Translations under genes and position numbers: made by a program
The notes under the pieces: generated by a model
Database searches by the model: none
What the model saw: only the letters and a program-made list of their open reading frames with translations
Told to the model about the DNA's origin: nothing
Assembly (NCBI RefSeq): GCF_963664415.1
Contig: NZ_OY761443.1
Span: forward strand, 124,001-188,000
Direction of reading: 5' to 3'
DNA length: 64,000 nt
From: an uncultured Desulfobacter sp.
GTDB taxonomy: Bacteria; Desulfobacterota; Desulfobacteria; Desulfobacterales; Desulfobacteraceae
Part shown: piece by piece, positions 18,401 to 25,969 of the stretch
How positions within the stretch are numbered: position 1 is the first letter of the stretch
Layout of the letters: each line of letters opens with the position of its first letter

Positions 18401-19558
18401 AATTTTATCTTTACCGACCAGGACCACACCAAAGGGCATCGCTCTAAGCATTTTCTGTGTTTCTAAATGTAGTTGATCTGTTTTGGCTTTTGATCTTTTT
18501 AATAGTTCGGCAGTCGTTCGATTTCGCTTGTTCAGGCGTGCAAAAAAAAATGTGGTGACACCCATGACGGCAACCAGAACAAATATGGCAATAACGACAT
18601 ACCAATATTTTAAAAAAACCTGTTTCGGTGTAAATTTACCATAATCCCGGTAAGGCGAAACCTTTAAAATTTTTAAACAGTCATGAACAGATTGATAATT
18701 CTTGGGGATGGTCCATCCGGAACATGACGCTGCAATGGCCGCTTTTGAATTGGGTTGAATCTCAATTAACCGATGCGCCACTATTTCAGCAAGTGCATCA
18801 GAGGTGTGACCAACCTGGCCCATTGGCCACTCCGGATATTCTCTTGTGGAATGAAGGAATGGTAAAGGAACCTTACCACCGCCATGTTTATGAATTACAA
18901 AAAAGCCCTCCAGATTAATTTTACCCTCTAACTGCATTCTCTCCAATGTATCGGTTCGAACCGTCCCTGCGTCTGTTTCTTTGTTTAAAACTGACAACAC
19001 AACCGCATCATGGCTCCCTTTAAAAGACAATTTTGAAAAATCCTTGTATGGATCAATGCCGGCTTCTTGCAATTCACGCCGGGCCATAAGCCACCCACCA
19101 AAGGAATTTTCACTTACCGCTGCAAAATGTTTTTGCTTCAAATCGCTGTAGGTTCGAATATCAAATCTTTGTTTCAAGCAGAACACAACGCCGCCAAATG
19201 TTGTATAAGTCCCATTTAGCCTTTTATTTTTTAACGTTGCTATCCGATTGACACCATGCAGAACTTCCAATTCGACATAAATAGCCGAATTTGCAAGAAT
19301 AAAATCCACCTCTCCATTTTCTACTTTTCGGCTTATATTTTTAAAATCAATAGGAATAATTTTAAAAGAATAGTCTGGAACAATATTGGACAAATATTCA
19401 GCCGTTGGCGACCATTTTTTCAAACAATTGTCAGTACTGCGTTTGGCCAACACGCCAATCTTAATTAAATTCGTGCCGGAAAATGTGTTTGTCGGATAAA
19501 AATAAATTAACAAACATGATGCGACTAAAAAAAAATTTTTCAAAAGATTTATTTGCAT
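15497..19558 (-). CDS. Giant hybrid histidine kinase with PhnD-like periplasmic sensor
   Basis: A 1353-residue membrane hybrid kinase. Order: signal peptide (about 1-28), periplasmic PhnD/phosphonate-type solute-binding domain (about 30-290, with ENGEVDFILANSAIYVE and FKGSHDAVVLSVL), a membrane helix near 322-343, two PAS domains (about 370-480, the first with a VCHNIICSAGECNCPV Cys cluster; and about 490-610), HisKA with NMSHEIRTPMNAIIG (His near 621), HATPase (GGTGLGLSICKHLVEL), two receiver domains (from about 861, LMDYMMPGMNG, and from about 1012, LMDLQMPEMDG), and a C-terminal Hpt domain with AHRIAHTLKGVAGAIG. It resembles TtrS-like sensors fused to a BarA-type phosphorelay. The ligand is unknown. 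Confidence 0.93.
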   Translation of the reverse strand: MQINLLKNFFLVASCLLIYFYPTNTFSGTNLIKIGVLAKRSTDNCLKKWSPTAEYLSNIVPDYSFKIIPIDFKNISRKVENGEVDFILANSAIYVELEVLHGVNRIATLKNKRLNGTYTTFGGVVFCLKQRFDIRTYSDLKQKHFAAVSENSFGGWLMARRELQEAGIDPYKDFSKLSFKGSHDAVVLSVLNKETDAGTVRTDTLERMQLEGKINLEGFFVIHKHGGGKVPLPFLHSTREYPEWPMGQVGHTSDALAEIVAHRLIEIQPNSKAAIAASCSGWTIPKNYQSVHDCLKILKVSPYRDYGKFTPKQVFLKYWYVVIAIFVLVAVMGVTTFFFARLNKRNRTTAELLKRSKAKTDQLHLETQKMLRAMPFGVVLVGKDKIIRSVNKAALLMMGFDKEQDLVGKVCHNIICSAGECNCPVLDMGLTVESSETTVINKAGERIPVMKSVIQINLNNENVLLEAFTDISHIKKAESDLARSEKKLHTVMETSAEPMIVYDKNAEAEYINPAFEKIFGWTPEEFMGKKIDFIPEEAAENTMQVFEKVMKGEICYGLETVRNTKGGTKKEIRITASPIMDGTKGYNGMVVNLQDISELIASRRIAEEASRAKSSFLANMSHEIRTPMNAIIGMSHLCLGTDLDPQQRNYIQMVHQSAQLLLDITNDNLDFSKIEAGKMELESIPFNLETVLINLSNMVSFKAQESGLEILFHVAPGTPVQLIGDPLRLGQVLLNLTSNALKFTESGEIVIKVRSIKTQADMVELEVVVKDTGVGMAMDQQSRLFQAFSQADGSTTRKYGGTGLGLSICKHLVELMNGRIWVKSSRGKGSSFYFTVVLGRHIEKDEKPELSVPSDLEKLKVLVVDDSVTARQMFAQTLGAFSFRVACVDSGKAALKAIKKAAEKDPFRLVLMDYMMPGMNGLQASNYIKAFADSDHITIIMVTTLNQEDIMSQAQDVGIDGFLTKPVIPSNLLDIVINAFGGKRDVKIAENTSGPWRVNPLEAIKGAKILVVEDNTINQILAEKLLTQAGLVVVIAENGKKAVELAGKAKFDLILMDLQMPEMDGFDATRVILEQQSPNHPPIVAMTANAMAGDRERCLAVGMVDHIAKPIEPNILFETLLRWIPAVDGEPSMLESQKVMNNNSVSLPKALAGIDIDVGIQRANGNQNLYITFLKQFIKDHGKDNQIISQAVIQNDIVLAHRIAHTLKGVAGAIGAQALHDSSQKVEAVLKKNQLAQLDPLMENLVRDLTQVVEDLKQKILPQSLEGAEKISAAPVDMEKLRRLLDDFQKLAKDMNPDIDSKAQEINQLLHLHDSPLKAISVALLDHAENLDFEDALEAMEKLKKTLDNQEPS

Positions 19559-19894
19559 TAATCTCTGTCGATGATCCGGTCTTTAAGAGACTTTGAAAAA
19601 AACACTACAAATTTTGCATCCAGTGTTTATTCGTATTCAAGAGGCGCTTCAAAAAGAAAATTGAACAAATTTTCAATAAAGGATGCGAATACAGATGCAT
19701 TTTATCTTTCTAAGATACATTAAACATTACACAACTGATACAAAAAAGCAATTATATCATTATGAATATCGCCTGCAACACAGCTGATAGGGGGACGAAA
19801 GGTTCCATGCATTAAACAAGGCTATTTGGGGGGAGGAGAGGCGTGAACTGAAAAAAAAAGTGAGTTATAGATTATCAGATTAAACGTCGTGATC
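19559..19894. other. Intergenic region upstream of the hybrid kinase
   Basis: About 335 AT-rich bases before the terminator hairpin. I see no ORF or RNA gene. It should hold the hybrid kinase promoter (minus strand). Short, partly matching inverted words (TGCATCC / GGATGC near 19610 and 19680) are present but form no clear structure. Confidence 0.4.
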
Positions 19895-19943
19895 AAAATG
19901 AAAGCATCCTCTGCCCTGTTAGGACAGAGGATGCTTTCATTTT
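19895..19943 (-). terminator. Perfect 19-bp palindromic terminator after the Hdr-like operon
   Basis: AAAATGAAAGCATCCTCTG and its exact complement are separated by 11 bases. On the minus strand the stem ends in GCTTTCATTTT. It begins nine bases after the stop of the HdrB-like gene, so it is almost certainly the operon terminator and may work in both directions. Confidence 0.8.
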
Positions 19944-19951
19944 CATTGGCT

Positions 19952-20785
19952 TCAGGCTGCGATTTCCACCCCTGCCAGGTTCTTTTCAAGCCCCATGGCA
20001 TGGCCCAGCAATTGGGTGAGAAGTACCGCGGGGATGGGATCTGTTGATTCTGATTTCAGAATCAGCTCCCGGCCATATTCAAACTGCATATGACAATAGT
20101 TGCAGGCCGTGCAGATAATATCCGCCCCCTCATGTTTTGCCGATTCATATTTTTTCAAAACAAAATCCCGGGCCAGAAGACTGTTTTTTTCCAGCAGGGG
20201 GTTACCGCAGCATTCCAGGCCTCTGGACCAGTTTACGGGCTCGGCCCCGGTCAGTTTGATAATCCGTTCAAATATTGTCGGTGCATTGGGTCGTTCATCA
20301 AATCCGGTTATGGACGACGGGCGCAGGGCGTGACAACCGTAACTTGCGGCAACTTTAATTCCGTCAAGGGGATGAACAACGCTTCGCTGGATAACGCCTT
20401 TATCGATTTCCCGGTCCAGCAAGGTCAGCATATGATGGATTTTGACCCCCCCATTATAATGCAGCCCTTCCTTTTCCAGCAGAGAATTGATCATATGCTG
20501 TTTTTTGGGATCATTTTGAAAATAGTGTTCTGCCTGTTTAAGAGCGCCAAAACAGCACTTGCACAGGGTCAGTACAGGCAGGTGATGGGCCTGGGCAATG
20601 GCCAGATTCCGTATGGCCAGTAAAAGATAAGCATCCAGATTTTTTTCCTTGACAGGGTATCCGCAACAACCGAAATCAAGTTCCTCAACGCCAACATTAA
20701 GCCTGGATAAAACCGCTTTGGCGGATTTTGGATGCTGGGGAATGTCAAATCCGGTTCTGCATCCCGAAAATAGTGCACATTTCAT
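19952..20785 (-). CDS. HdrB-like heterodisulfide reductase subunit (two CCG domains)
   Basis: A 277-residue cytoplasmic protein of the HdrB type. Seen: two cysteine-rich CCG domains, the first with SGCRTGF at the start, FGCCGYPVKEKN near 38-49 and LCKCCFGALK near 74; the second with ASYGCHALRP, LECCGNPLLEKN and CTACNYCHMQFE. In methanogens HdrB carries the noncubane [4Fe-4S] clusters that reduce the CoM-S-S-CoB disulfide; sulfate reducers use relatives with unknown disulfide or thiol partners. The start overlaps the stop of the HdrC/HdrE-like gene by four bases, so the two proteins surely act as one complex. Confidence 0.9.
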   Translation of the reverse strand: MKCALFSGCRTGFDIPQHPKSAKAVLSRLNVGVEELDFGCCGYPVKEKNLDAYLLLAIRNLAIAQAHHLPVLTLCKCCFGALKQAEHYFQNDPKKQHMINSLLEKEGLHYNGGVKIHHMLTLLDREIDKGVIQRSVVHPLDGIKVAASYGCHALRPSSITGFDERPNAPTIFERIIKLTGAEPVNWSRGLECCGNPLLEKNSLLARDFVLKKYESAKHEGADIICTACNYCHMQFEYGRELILKSESTDPIPAVLLTQLLGHAMGLEKNLAGVEIAA

Positions 20786-22473
20786 ATTCCAAATTCCTGA
20801 TGGTATACCATATTTTTAAGTTGATAAAAAATATCTGTAATCTTGACCCCCTGGGGGCAATTTTCCTGACATTTATAACAAGTCAGGCAATCCCAGACAA
20901 TTGAGGCATTTTTTGCCAGATCGGTTTGCCCAAGAACCAGGGCATGAATGACCTGGTGGGGTGCGGCGCCAAATTGTCCAATATCGCCCGTAACACCTGT
21001 CACCGGGCATGAATTGGTGCATGTCATACAGGTATAACATTGTGAAAACGTTGTTGTCTGGAAGGATTTCCTCAAGTTTTTAACCACAGATTCTTTGCTG
21101 GATTTAAGCACCACAGGGCCTTCAGACCCAGTCTTTTTAGCCTGATTTTCTTTAATACGTTCTCTTACCTGAACAACGGTATCCGGAAGAAATTTTTCCT
21201 TCATCCGCTGTCTGGCTGCCATCCAGATATCCTGCAGGTCCAGTCCAGCAGGACAGACCTGGGAGCATTTGTTACACATGGTGCAGATAAAACTGCCCCG
21301 GGAAAAGGCTTCCTTTGACTTCGTATCCATTGACCGGCCCCATGCCGACTCCCGGATGCCGGTTATACGTTCGGAAGGAAACACCCAAGGGTTCTTAAAA
21401 ATATCATATAATGGTCCCACGGCACAATGGGTTGTGCAGGTGCCGCACTGGGTGCAGGAAGAAAGATCAAACGCCCGACGGGTGGCTTTATTCGCCTCGT
21501 GTCTTACTTGCTGTCCCGCAATCCCTGAAATCAGAAGGCTTATTGGGGTTGTCACAATATGCAAAAACTTGCTGAAAGGTAGGTAGGCCAAGAGAAAAAA
21601 ACAGCTTAAATAATGAATTGCCAGTATCAGTGCATCCATTCGTTTCCCGTTTAAAAACCCGGCAAAAGGCTTCATGGCAATGGAGACCGGATAGGAGACA
21701 ATGGCCCATTTAGGGTTGGCATGGCAGGAAATACAATTATCTTCATTGATAATTCTCCCTTCTTCCAGAATCTCCGGTGTGATTTCAATGGTTTCCCCAG
21801 GAAAAGACACATTATAATCTTCTTGCCAGACTGCTTTAAGCGCCGGAAGTTCCTCATCATAATCCATGGATCCATATTCATCCACCATATCATCGAACAC
21901 ACCGGAGGAGATAATCTTGGCAGCTTCCAGGCCAAAGCCTGATATCATAATGAGTGCAAGCAAAGCGATTGCCAGATAATCGGGGTGCCTGCTGATCTGC
22001 TTCAAACGGAAATGAGTTTTCCTGCGATATATGGCAATGGCCAACCCCCCGATCACCATTACACCGGCCAAATTCCGAAAAAGCATAAAAGGATTCAATG
22101 TAGGCATGTAATTTGCGAAAATTACTTCGCTGACAAAGGCGTCAAGGGCATGAAAAAACAATAACCCTGCAAATCCCCAAAAAATACAGATGTGCATAAC
22201 CCACTTCAGGGAATCCTGACGCATCAGCGGCAATTGAAGCACCACATCCACGATTACCGTCTTAAAAAAATAAAAAAGCCGGACAGGTGAGACCAGAATG
22301 CCTAACAAGCTGGCCAAAAAAGAGGTTATGCGTTCTGCCGTAGTGAATTCAGGTCCTTCCGGCCCAATGATTAACCGAAAAAACCCAATGGTCCTGTAAA
22401 TGATCCCGATAAGGAATACTGCTAACGCTAATGAAAAACTCAAAGAATAAAGCACTGTTCCAATCCAATCCAA
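20782..22473 (-). CDS. Membrane HdrE/cytochrome b-like protein fused to two HdrC-type ferredoxin modules, with a heme c site
   Basis: A 563-residue protein. Residues 1-210 have about five membrane helices like HdrE/NarI b-type cytochromes, with MHICIFWGFAGLLFFHALDA as a likely heme-ligand helix. A soluble loop contains CISCH near 248, a covalent heme c site. A further membrane helix (LILAIHYLSCFFLLAYLPFS) follows. The C-terminal half has two pairs of [4Fe-4S] motifs: CTQCGTCTTHC and CTMCNKCSQVC, then CYTCMTCTNSC and CLTCYKCQENC. It would link a quinone pool or periplasmic cytochrome to the HdrB partner. The start is a TTG inside a GATTG repeat with no clear ribosome site; GTG at 22455 is an alternative. 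Confidence 0.88.
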   Translation of the reverse strand: MDWIGTVLYSLSFSLALAVFLIGIIYRTIGFFRLIIGPEGPEFTTAERITSFLASLLGILVSPVRLFYFFKTVIVDVVLQLPLMRQDSLKWVMHICIFWGFAGLLFFHALDAFVSEVIFANYMPTLNPFMLFRNLAGVMVIGGLAIAIYRRKTHFRLKQISRHPDYLAIALLALIMISGFGLEAAKIISSGVFDDMVDEYGSMDYDEELPALKAVWQEDYNVSFPGETIEITPEILEEGRIINEDNCISCHANPKWAIVSYPVSIAMKPFAGFLNGKRMDALILAIHYLSCFFLLAYLPFSKFLHIVTTPISLLISGIAGQQVRHEANKATRRAFDLSSCTQCGTCTTHCAVGPLYDIFKNPWVFPSERITGIRESAWGRSMDTKSKEAFSRGSFICTMCNKCSQVCPAGLDLQDIWMAARQRMKEKFLPDTVVQVRERIKENQAKKTGSEGPVVLKSSKESVVKNLRKSFQTTTFSQCYTCMTCTNSCPVTGVTGDIGQFGAAPHQVIHALVLGQTDLAKNASIVWDCLTCYKCQENCPQGVKITDIFYQLKNMVYHQEFGI

Positions 22474-22480
22474 TCCAATC
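22461..22480 (-). repeat. GATTG x4 tandem repeat over the start codon
   Basis: Four direct copies of GATTG (minus strand) cover the predicted TTG start of the HdrE/HdrC-like gene and the place where a ribosome site would lie. Five-base repeats can change length by slippage, which would alter the spacing upstream of the start. Confidence 0.7.
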
Positions 22481-22519
22481 CAAATTTAAAATTGTCAACG
22501 GGCAAAATCAAAAAGTAAA

Positions 22520-22548
22520 TCTGTATTGTAACTTATCCGGGATGTCAA
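22520..22548 (-). promoter_or_regulatory. Candidate sigma-70 promoter of the Hdr-like operon
   Basis: On the minus strand a perfect -35 TTGACA is followed after 17 bases by TACAGA as a weak -10, about 50 bases upstream of the TTG start. Confidence 0.4.
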
Positions 22549-22830
22549 GCTTGTTTTTTTCTTGACAAACCCCATTTGCCTTATCATTGACCCCTGTCTT
22601 TGTTTCATAACAAACACTCTTTTAGACACCACCTAACCATTCAAATTAACATAATGACCGCCAGGCATAGCCCATAACAAAGGCTGAGAATCAGCATAAT
22701 TTCCCAAGACTTTCATTTAAAATTACGGGTAGATTACTTACCGGCCTGCCTTTACAAACCATAGACCAACACTTATATTAACTTCTTAAAATATAAAAAA
22801 AGTCTAAAATAGTGCACAAGGAGCGTTCAG
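22549..22830. other. Intergenic region upstream of rdgB
   Basis: About 280 AT-rich bases between divergent genes. No ORF, tRNA or clear hairpin was seen. It should hold the promoter of the rdgB operon; AAGGAG at 22819-22824 is the rdgB ribosome site. Confidence 0.5.
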
Positions 22831-23499
22831 GTGAAACAAATCTTAGTACTGGCCTCGACCAATAAAGGCAAAACAAGGGAATTACAGGAAAGGCTGCAAG
22901 GCTATCCGGTTGACATAAAAAATCTGTCTGATTTCGGACCTATTCCCGAGGTCATAGAAGACGGAGAGACCTTTGACGACAATGCATATAAAAAGGCGTC
23001 GTTTACGGCAAGAGTCTTGGGATATCCGGCCCTGGCCGACGACTCCGGGCTTTGCGTGGAGGCACTGGGCGGAGCGCCTGGCGTATATTCGGCCCGTTAT
23101 GCCGGAGAAAACGCCACGGACCAGGACAATGTGGACAAGCTTCTGGAGACCATGAAAAATGAAAAGAACCGAAAGGCGGCCTTTGAATGCGTGATCTCCA
23201 TTGCTGTGCCCACGGGTGCGGCGTTGACCTATGAAGGCCGTTGCGAGGGGGTACTCACCCGGGAGCCTGAAGGCAACAATGGGTTTGGTTATGACCCGCT
23301 GTTCTTTTTTTCCGAACTGAATAAAACCTTTGCCCAATTGTCCATGGAAGAGAAGGCAAATGTGAGCCACAGGGGAAAGGCCCTGCAGGAAATTACCCAG
23401 GAGATGGACAAAATTTTGGACTGGATCGATATCCAAATGTCCCGGATCAATACTGAACCCGGCGGTTGTCTTGCACCCAAAGGAACGAACAATGGATAA
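22831..23499 (+). CDS. rdgB: XTP/dITP diphosphatase (RdgB/HAM1 family)
   Basis: A 222-residue house-cleaning nucleotide pyrophosphatase that hydrolyses dITP, XTP and ITP. Seen: ASTNKGKTRELQ at the start (substrate loop), PEVIEDGETFDDNAYKKA, the catalytic ADDSGLCVEAL near 68 (Asp general base), PGVYSARYAGE, and GFGYDPLFFFSE near 151, then LSMEEKANVSHRGKAL. The last 20-25 residues extend beyond the usual end. The GTG start at 22831 has an AAGGAG seven bases upstream. It overlaps the nitroreductase gene by eight bases. Confidence 0.96.
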   Translation: MKQILVLASTNKGKTRELQERLQGYPVDIKNLSDFGPIPEVIEDGETFDDNAYKKASFTARVLGYPALADDSGLCVEALGGAPGVYSARYAGENATDQDNVDKLLETMKNEKNRKAAFECVISIAVPTGAALTYEGRCEGVLTREPEGNNGFGYDPLFFFSELNKTFAQLSMEEKANVSHRGKALQEITQEMDKILDWIDIQMSRINTEPGGCLAPKGTNNG

Positions 23500-24073
23500 C
23501 TTCAAGGAACTTGTAAAATCCAACCGATCGTGCAGGCGCTTTGATAACAGTTTTGCACTGGATACCCGGACTTTGACCGGCCTTGTGGAGCTGGCCCGGT
23601 ATACGGCTTCCGGCGCCAACAACCAGCCCCTGAAATACATTATTTCCAGCAGTAGGGAACAAAATCATAAAATTTTTTCCTGCTTGACCTGGGCCGCTTA
23701 CCTCAAAGAGTGGAAAGGCCCGGAACCTGCGGAACAGCCAACTGGATACATTGTGATCCTGGGGGATACCACCATTGCTAAAAATTTCTGGTGCGACCAC
23801 GGCATTGCGGCCCAGACCATGCTGCTCGGCGCCCGGGCAATGGGACTTGCCGGATGTATGTTTGGCGCCATAAACATCAAAAAATTAAAAGAACTGCTTG
23901 ATATTGGCGATCATCTGGAGGTCAAGCTGGTCATTGCGCTTGGCAAACCTGTGGAAAAAGCCTGCATTGAAGATGTGGATGATGGCGGCGATATCCGGTA
24001 TTACCGGGATAAAAATCAGGTCCACCACGTACCCAAGCGCAAGCTTGAAGATTTAATTATCAACGCCTTTTAG
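23492..24073 (+). CDS. Nitroreductase-family flavoprotein
   Basis: A 193-residue protein when started at ATG 23492, which is preceded by AAAGGAAC; a TTG at 23471 is possible but less likely. Seen: SNRSCRRFDNSF at the start (FMN phosphate contact), ARYTASGANNQPLKY near 40, GDTTIAKNFWCDHGIAAQTM near 92, RAMGLAGCMFGA and LVIALGKPVEKA, the usual FMN-binding order. The substrate is unknown; a role as NAD(P)H:flavin or enone reductase is typical. It is sandwiched between rdgB (8-base overlap) and the radical SAM gene (2-base gap), so the three form an operon. Confidence 0.88.
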   Translation: MDNFKELVKSNRSCRRFDNSFALDTRTLTGLVELARYTASGANNQPLKYIISSSREQNHKIFSCLTWAAYLKEWKGPEPAEQPTGYIVILGDTTIAKNFWCDHGIAAQTMLLGARAMGLAGCMFGAINIKKLKELLDIGDHLEVKLVIALGKPVEKACIEDVDDGGDIRYYRDKNQVHHVPKRKLEDLIINAF

Positions 24074-24075
24074 CC

Positions 24076-25842
24076 GTGAAAATTATATTTGTCAATCCAT
24101 CCTGCCAGGATCCAAGGGTTACGGACCCGGATGCACTCCAGGTCCCCATCGGACTTTATTACCTGGCAGCGGAACTTTTGGACCAGGGTTGGATATCAGG
24201 CATTTTAAATCTTGCACCGGCAGGGCCGGCCAATGCATCAGCCCAAGGGTCGACCCAGAAAGCCCTTGATTTGTTTACCCAATCCATTTTGCAAGAAAAA
24301 CCTGAGGTCATCGGTTTTTCAGTCACCAGCCCCACCCGAATAAATGCCATGGCATGTGCAGCTATCGCCCGGCAGCTCCTGCCGGACAGCCTCATTGTCT
24401 TTGGCGGCCCCGGGGCCACATTTATGGTGGATTTTTTATTTAATGCATGTCCGGCTTTAGATGTGATTGTCAAAGGCGAAGGGGAGATCAGTACGGCAAA
24501 ACTTGTCAATGACGCAAAAAAAGTAAAAACAAATTTTGGCAGCATCCACCAGGACCAGACCATCAGAGCTGAGCTGGCGCAGAACCTTGCCCAGATTTCC
24601 GGCATTGTTTTCCGCAACGGCCCAAGCCTTGATGACACAGGTATAGGTGAACTGATCAAAGACCTGGACACCCTGCCCCACCCGTCTGAGTATTTCACAT
24701 ACCAGCACCTGGCCATGTCCAGGGGGTGCCCGGGAAAATGCACCTTTTGCGGATCTCCGAAATTCTGGGGCACATCAGTTGTCCGCCGCCACTCACCCCA
24801 ATGGCTGTTTGACGAGATAAATGCCCTTGCCCAAAAAGGTGTCACCCATTTTTTCATCAGTGACGACACCTTTACCATGGATGCTGATGCCGTCAAGCAG
24901 TTATGTGATAAAATTATCCAGGCCAATCTGGGCATCACCTGGAATGCCATCTCCAGGGTGGATTATATTGACGAGAGCATACTGGTTCCCATGCGCCGGG
25001 CCGGATGCATCCAAATCAGTTTTGGTATTGAATCCGGGGCAGCATCCATAAAAAAAGTCCTTGGCAAGCCAATTGAAAACGACATTTGCGTTGCAGCCTT
25101 TGACAAGGTGTGCGCTGCCGGCATCCTGCCCCGGGCCTATTTTATCTATGGGTCACCCGGGGAGACGGATGCCACCATCCAGGAAAGCATTGATTTGATG
25201 ACCCGCTTGGGTCCGTTAAGTACGGTGTTTTACATGCTGGTCACCTTTCCCGGCACCGCCCTGTATAACCGTGCCCTGCAAAAAGGATGGACCCATGATG
25301 GCGTCTGGCAAAAAAACATTGAAGATTTGCCCTGGTGGGAACTGGATCCTAATATAAATTTCGGCCGGGTTAAACAATGGGGGGATCGGCTCAGACAGGC
25401 ATTTTTTGACCATTTAGAGGATTTTATCAACCGCATTACCTTTGATCCGGATAAAACATCTGCGCCCTTGCATGCGGACTTTCTATCACGACTTGCCATG
25501 ACCTTTTCCCATGGAGAGTATGCCCGGGATAAACGGGTGAAAAACAGTGAACAAATGGCAATCAATCTGTTTGAAAAGGCGCTGGGAGTTTATCCCTGCC
25601 CCAGAGCCTTCCAGGGACTTGCCATGATTTACCAGCAGCAGAAAAATTTTCCCAAGGCCATGGCTTTTCTTGACAAAGGGCTGTCCCATTTCCCAAAAGA
25701 CAAGGATCTGTGTGTATGCATGGGGGTCTGTCTGATGAACACAGGTGATTTTCGCAACGCCCTGACATTTTTCACCCCATTTGCCCAAGATCCGGCTTTA
25801 GGGCAGTACATCAGTATATGTAAACAAAAAACAACCGTTTAA
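24076..25842 (+). CDS. B12-binding radical SAM protein with C-terminal TPR-like repeats
   Basis: A 588-residue protein. Order: an N-terminal cobalamin-binding Rossmann domain (about 1-140, with VFGGPGATFM), the radical SAM barrel with SRGCPGKCTFCGSPKFWG near 215-232 (CxxxCxxC for the [4Fe-4S] cluster), SFGIESGAASIKKVLGK near 316, and YGSPGETDATIQESID near 357. After about residue 500 there are TPR-like helices (INLFEKALGVYPCPRAFQGL, then AFLDKGLSHFPKDKDL). The GTG start lies two bases after the nitroreductase stop. The family methylates or rearranges varied substrates such as lipids and cofactors; the substrate here cannot be named. Confidence 0.88.
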   Translation: MKIIFVNPSCQDPRVTDPDALQVPIGLYYLAAELLDQGWISGILNLAPAGPANASAQGSTQKALDLFTQSILQEKPEVIGFSVTSPTRINAMACAAIARQLLPDSLIVFGGPGATFMVDFLFNACPALDVIVKGEGEISTAKLVNDAKKVKTNFGSIHQDQTIRAELAQNLAQISGIVFRNGPSLDDTGIGELIKDLDTLPHPSEYFTYQHLAMSRGCPGKCTFCGSPKFWGTSVVRRHSPQWLFDEINALAQKGVTHFFISDDTFTMDADAVKQLCDKIIQANLGITWNAISRVDYIDESILVPMRRAGCIQISFGIESGAASIKKVLGKPIENDICVAAFDKVCAAGILPRAYFIYGSPGETDATIQESIDLMTRLGPLSTVFYMLVTFPGTALYNRALQKGWTHDGVWQKNIEDLPWWELDPNINFGRVKQWGDRLRQAFFDHLEDFINRITFDPDKTSAPLHADFLSRLAMTFSHGEYARDKRVKNSEQMAINLFEKALGVYPCPRAFQGLAMIYQQQKNFPKAMAFLDKGLSHFPKDKDLCVCMGVCLMNTGDFRNALTFFTPFAQDPALGQYISICKQKTTV

Positions 25843-25863
25843 TTTCTTATCGTAGTTATGCAG

Positions 25864-25894
25864 CTTGTTAGAGGGGACCGCCCTTATTAACAAG
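25864..25894 (+). other. Hairpin in the leader before the large hypothetical gene
   Basis: CTTGTTA and TAACAAG flank an inner AGGG / CCCT pairing between the radical SAM gene and the next ORF. No T run follows, so it may be an mRNA processing or end structure instead of a true terminator. Confidence 0.35.
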
Positions 25895-25969
25895 ATAAAC
25901 AAACTCAAAATTCCATTTCAAGGCACGATTTAATACATTGACCAAATCAAACATGGGAAGAATTACCAT

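Noticed and set aside
25864..25894. Riboswitch before the large hypothetical gene
   Set aside because: Only one weak hairpin is present and no conserved riboswitch core could be recognised.
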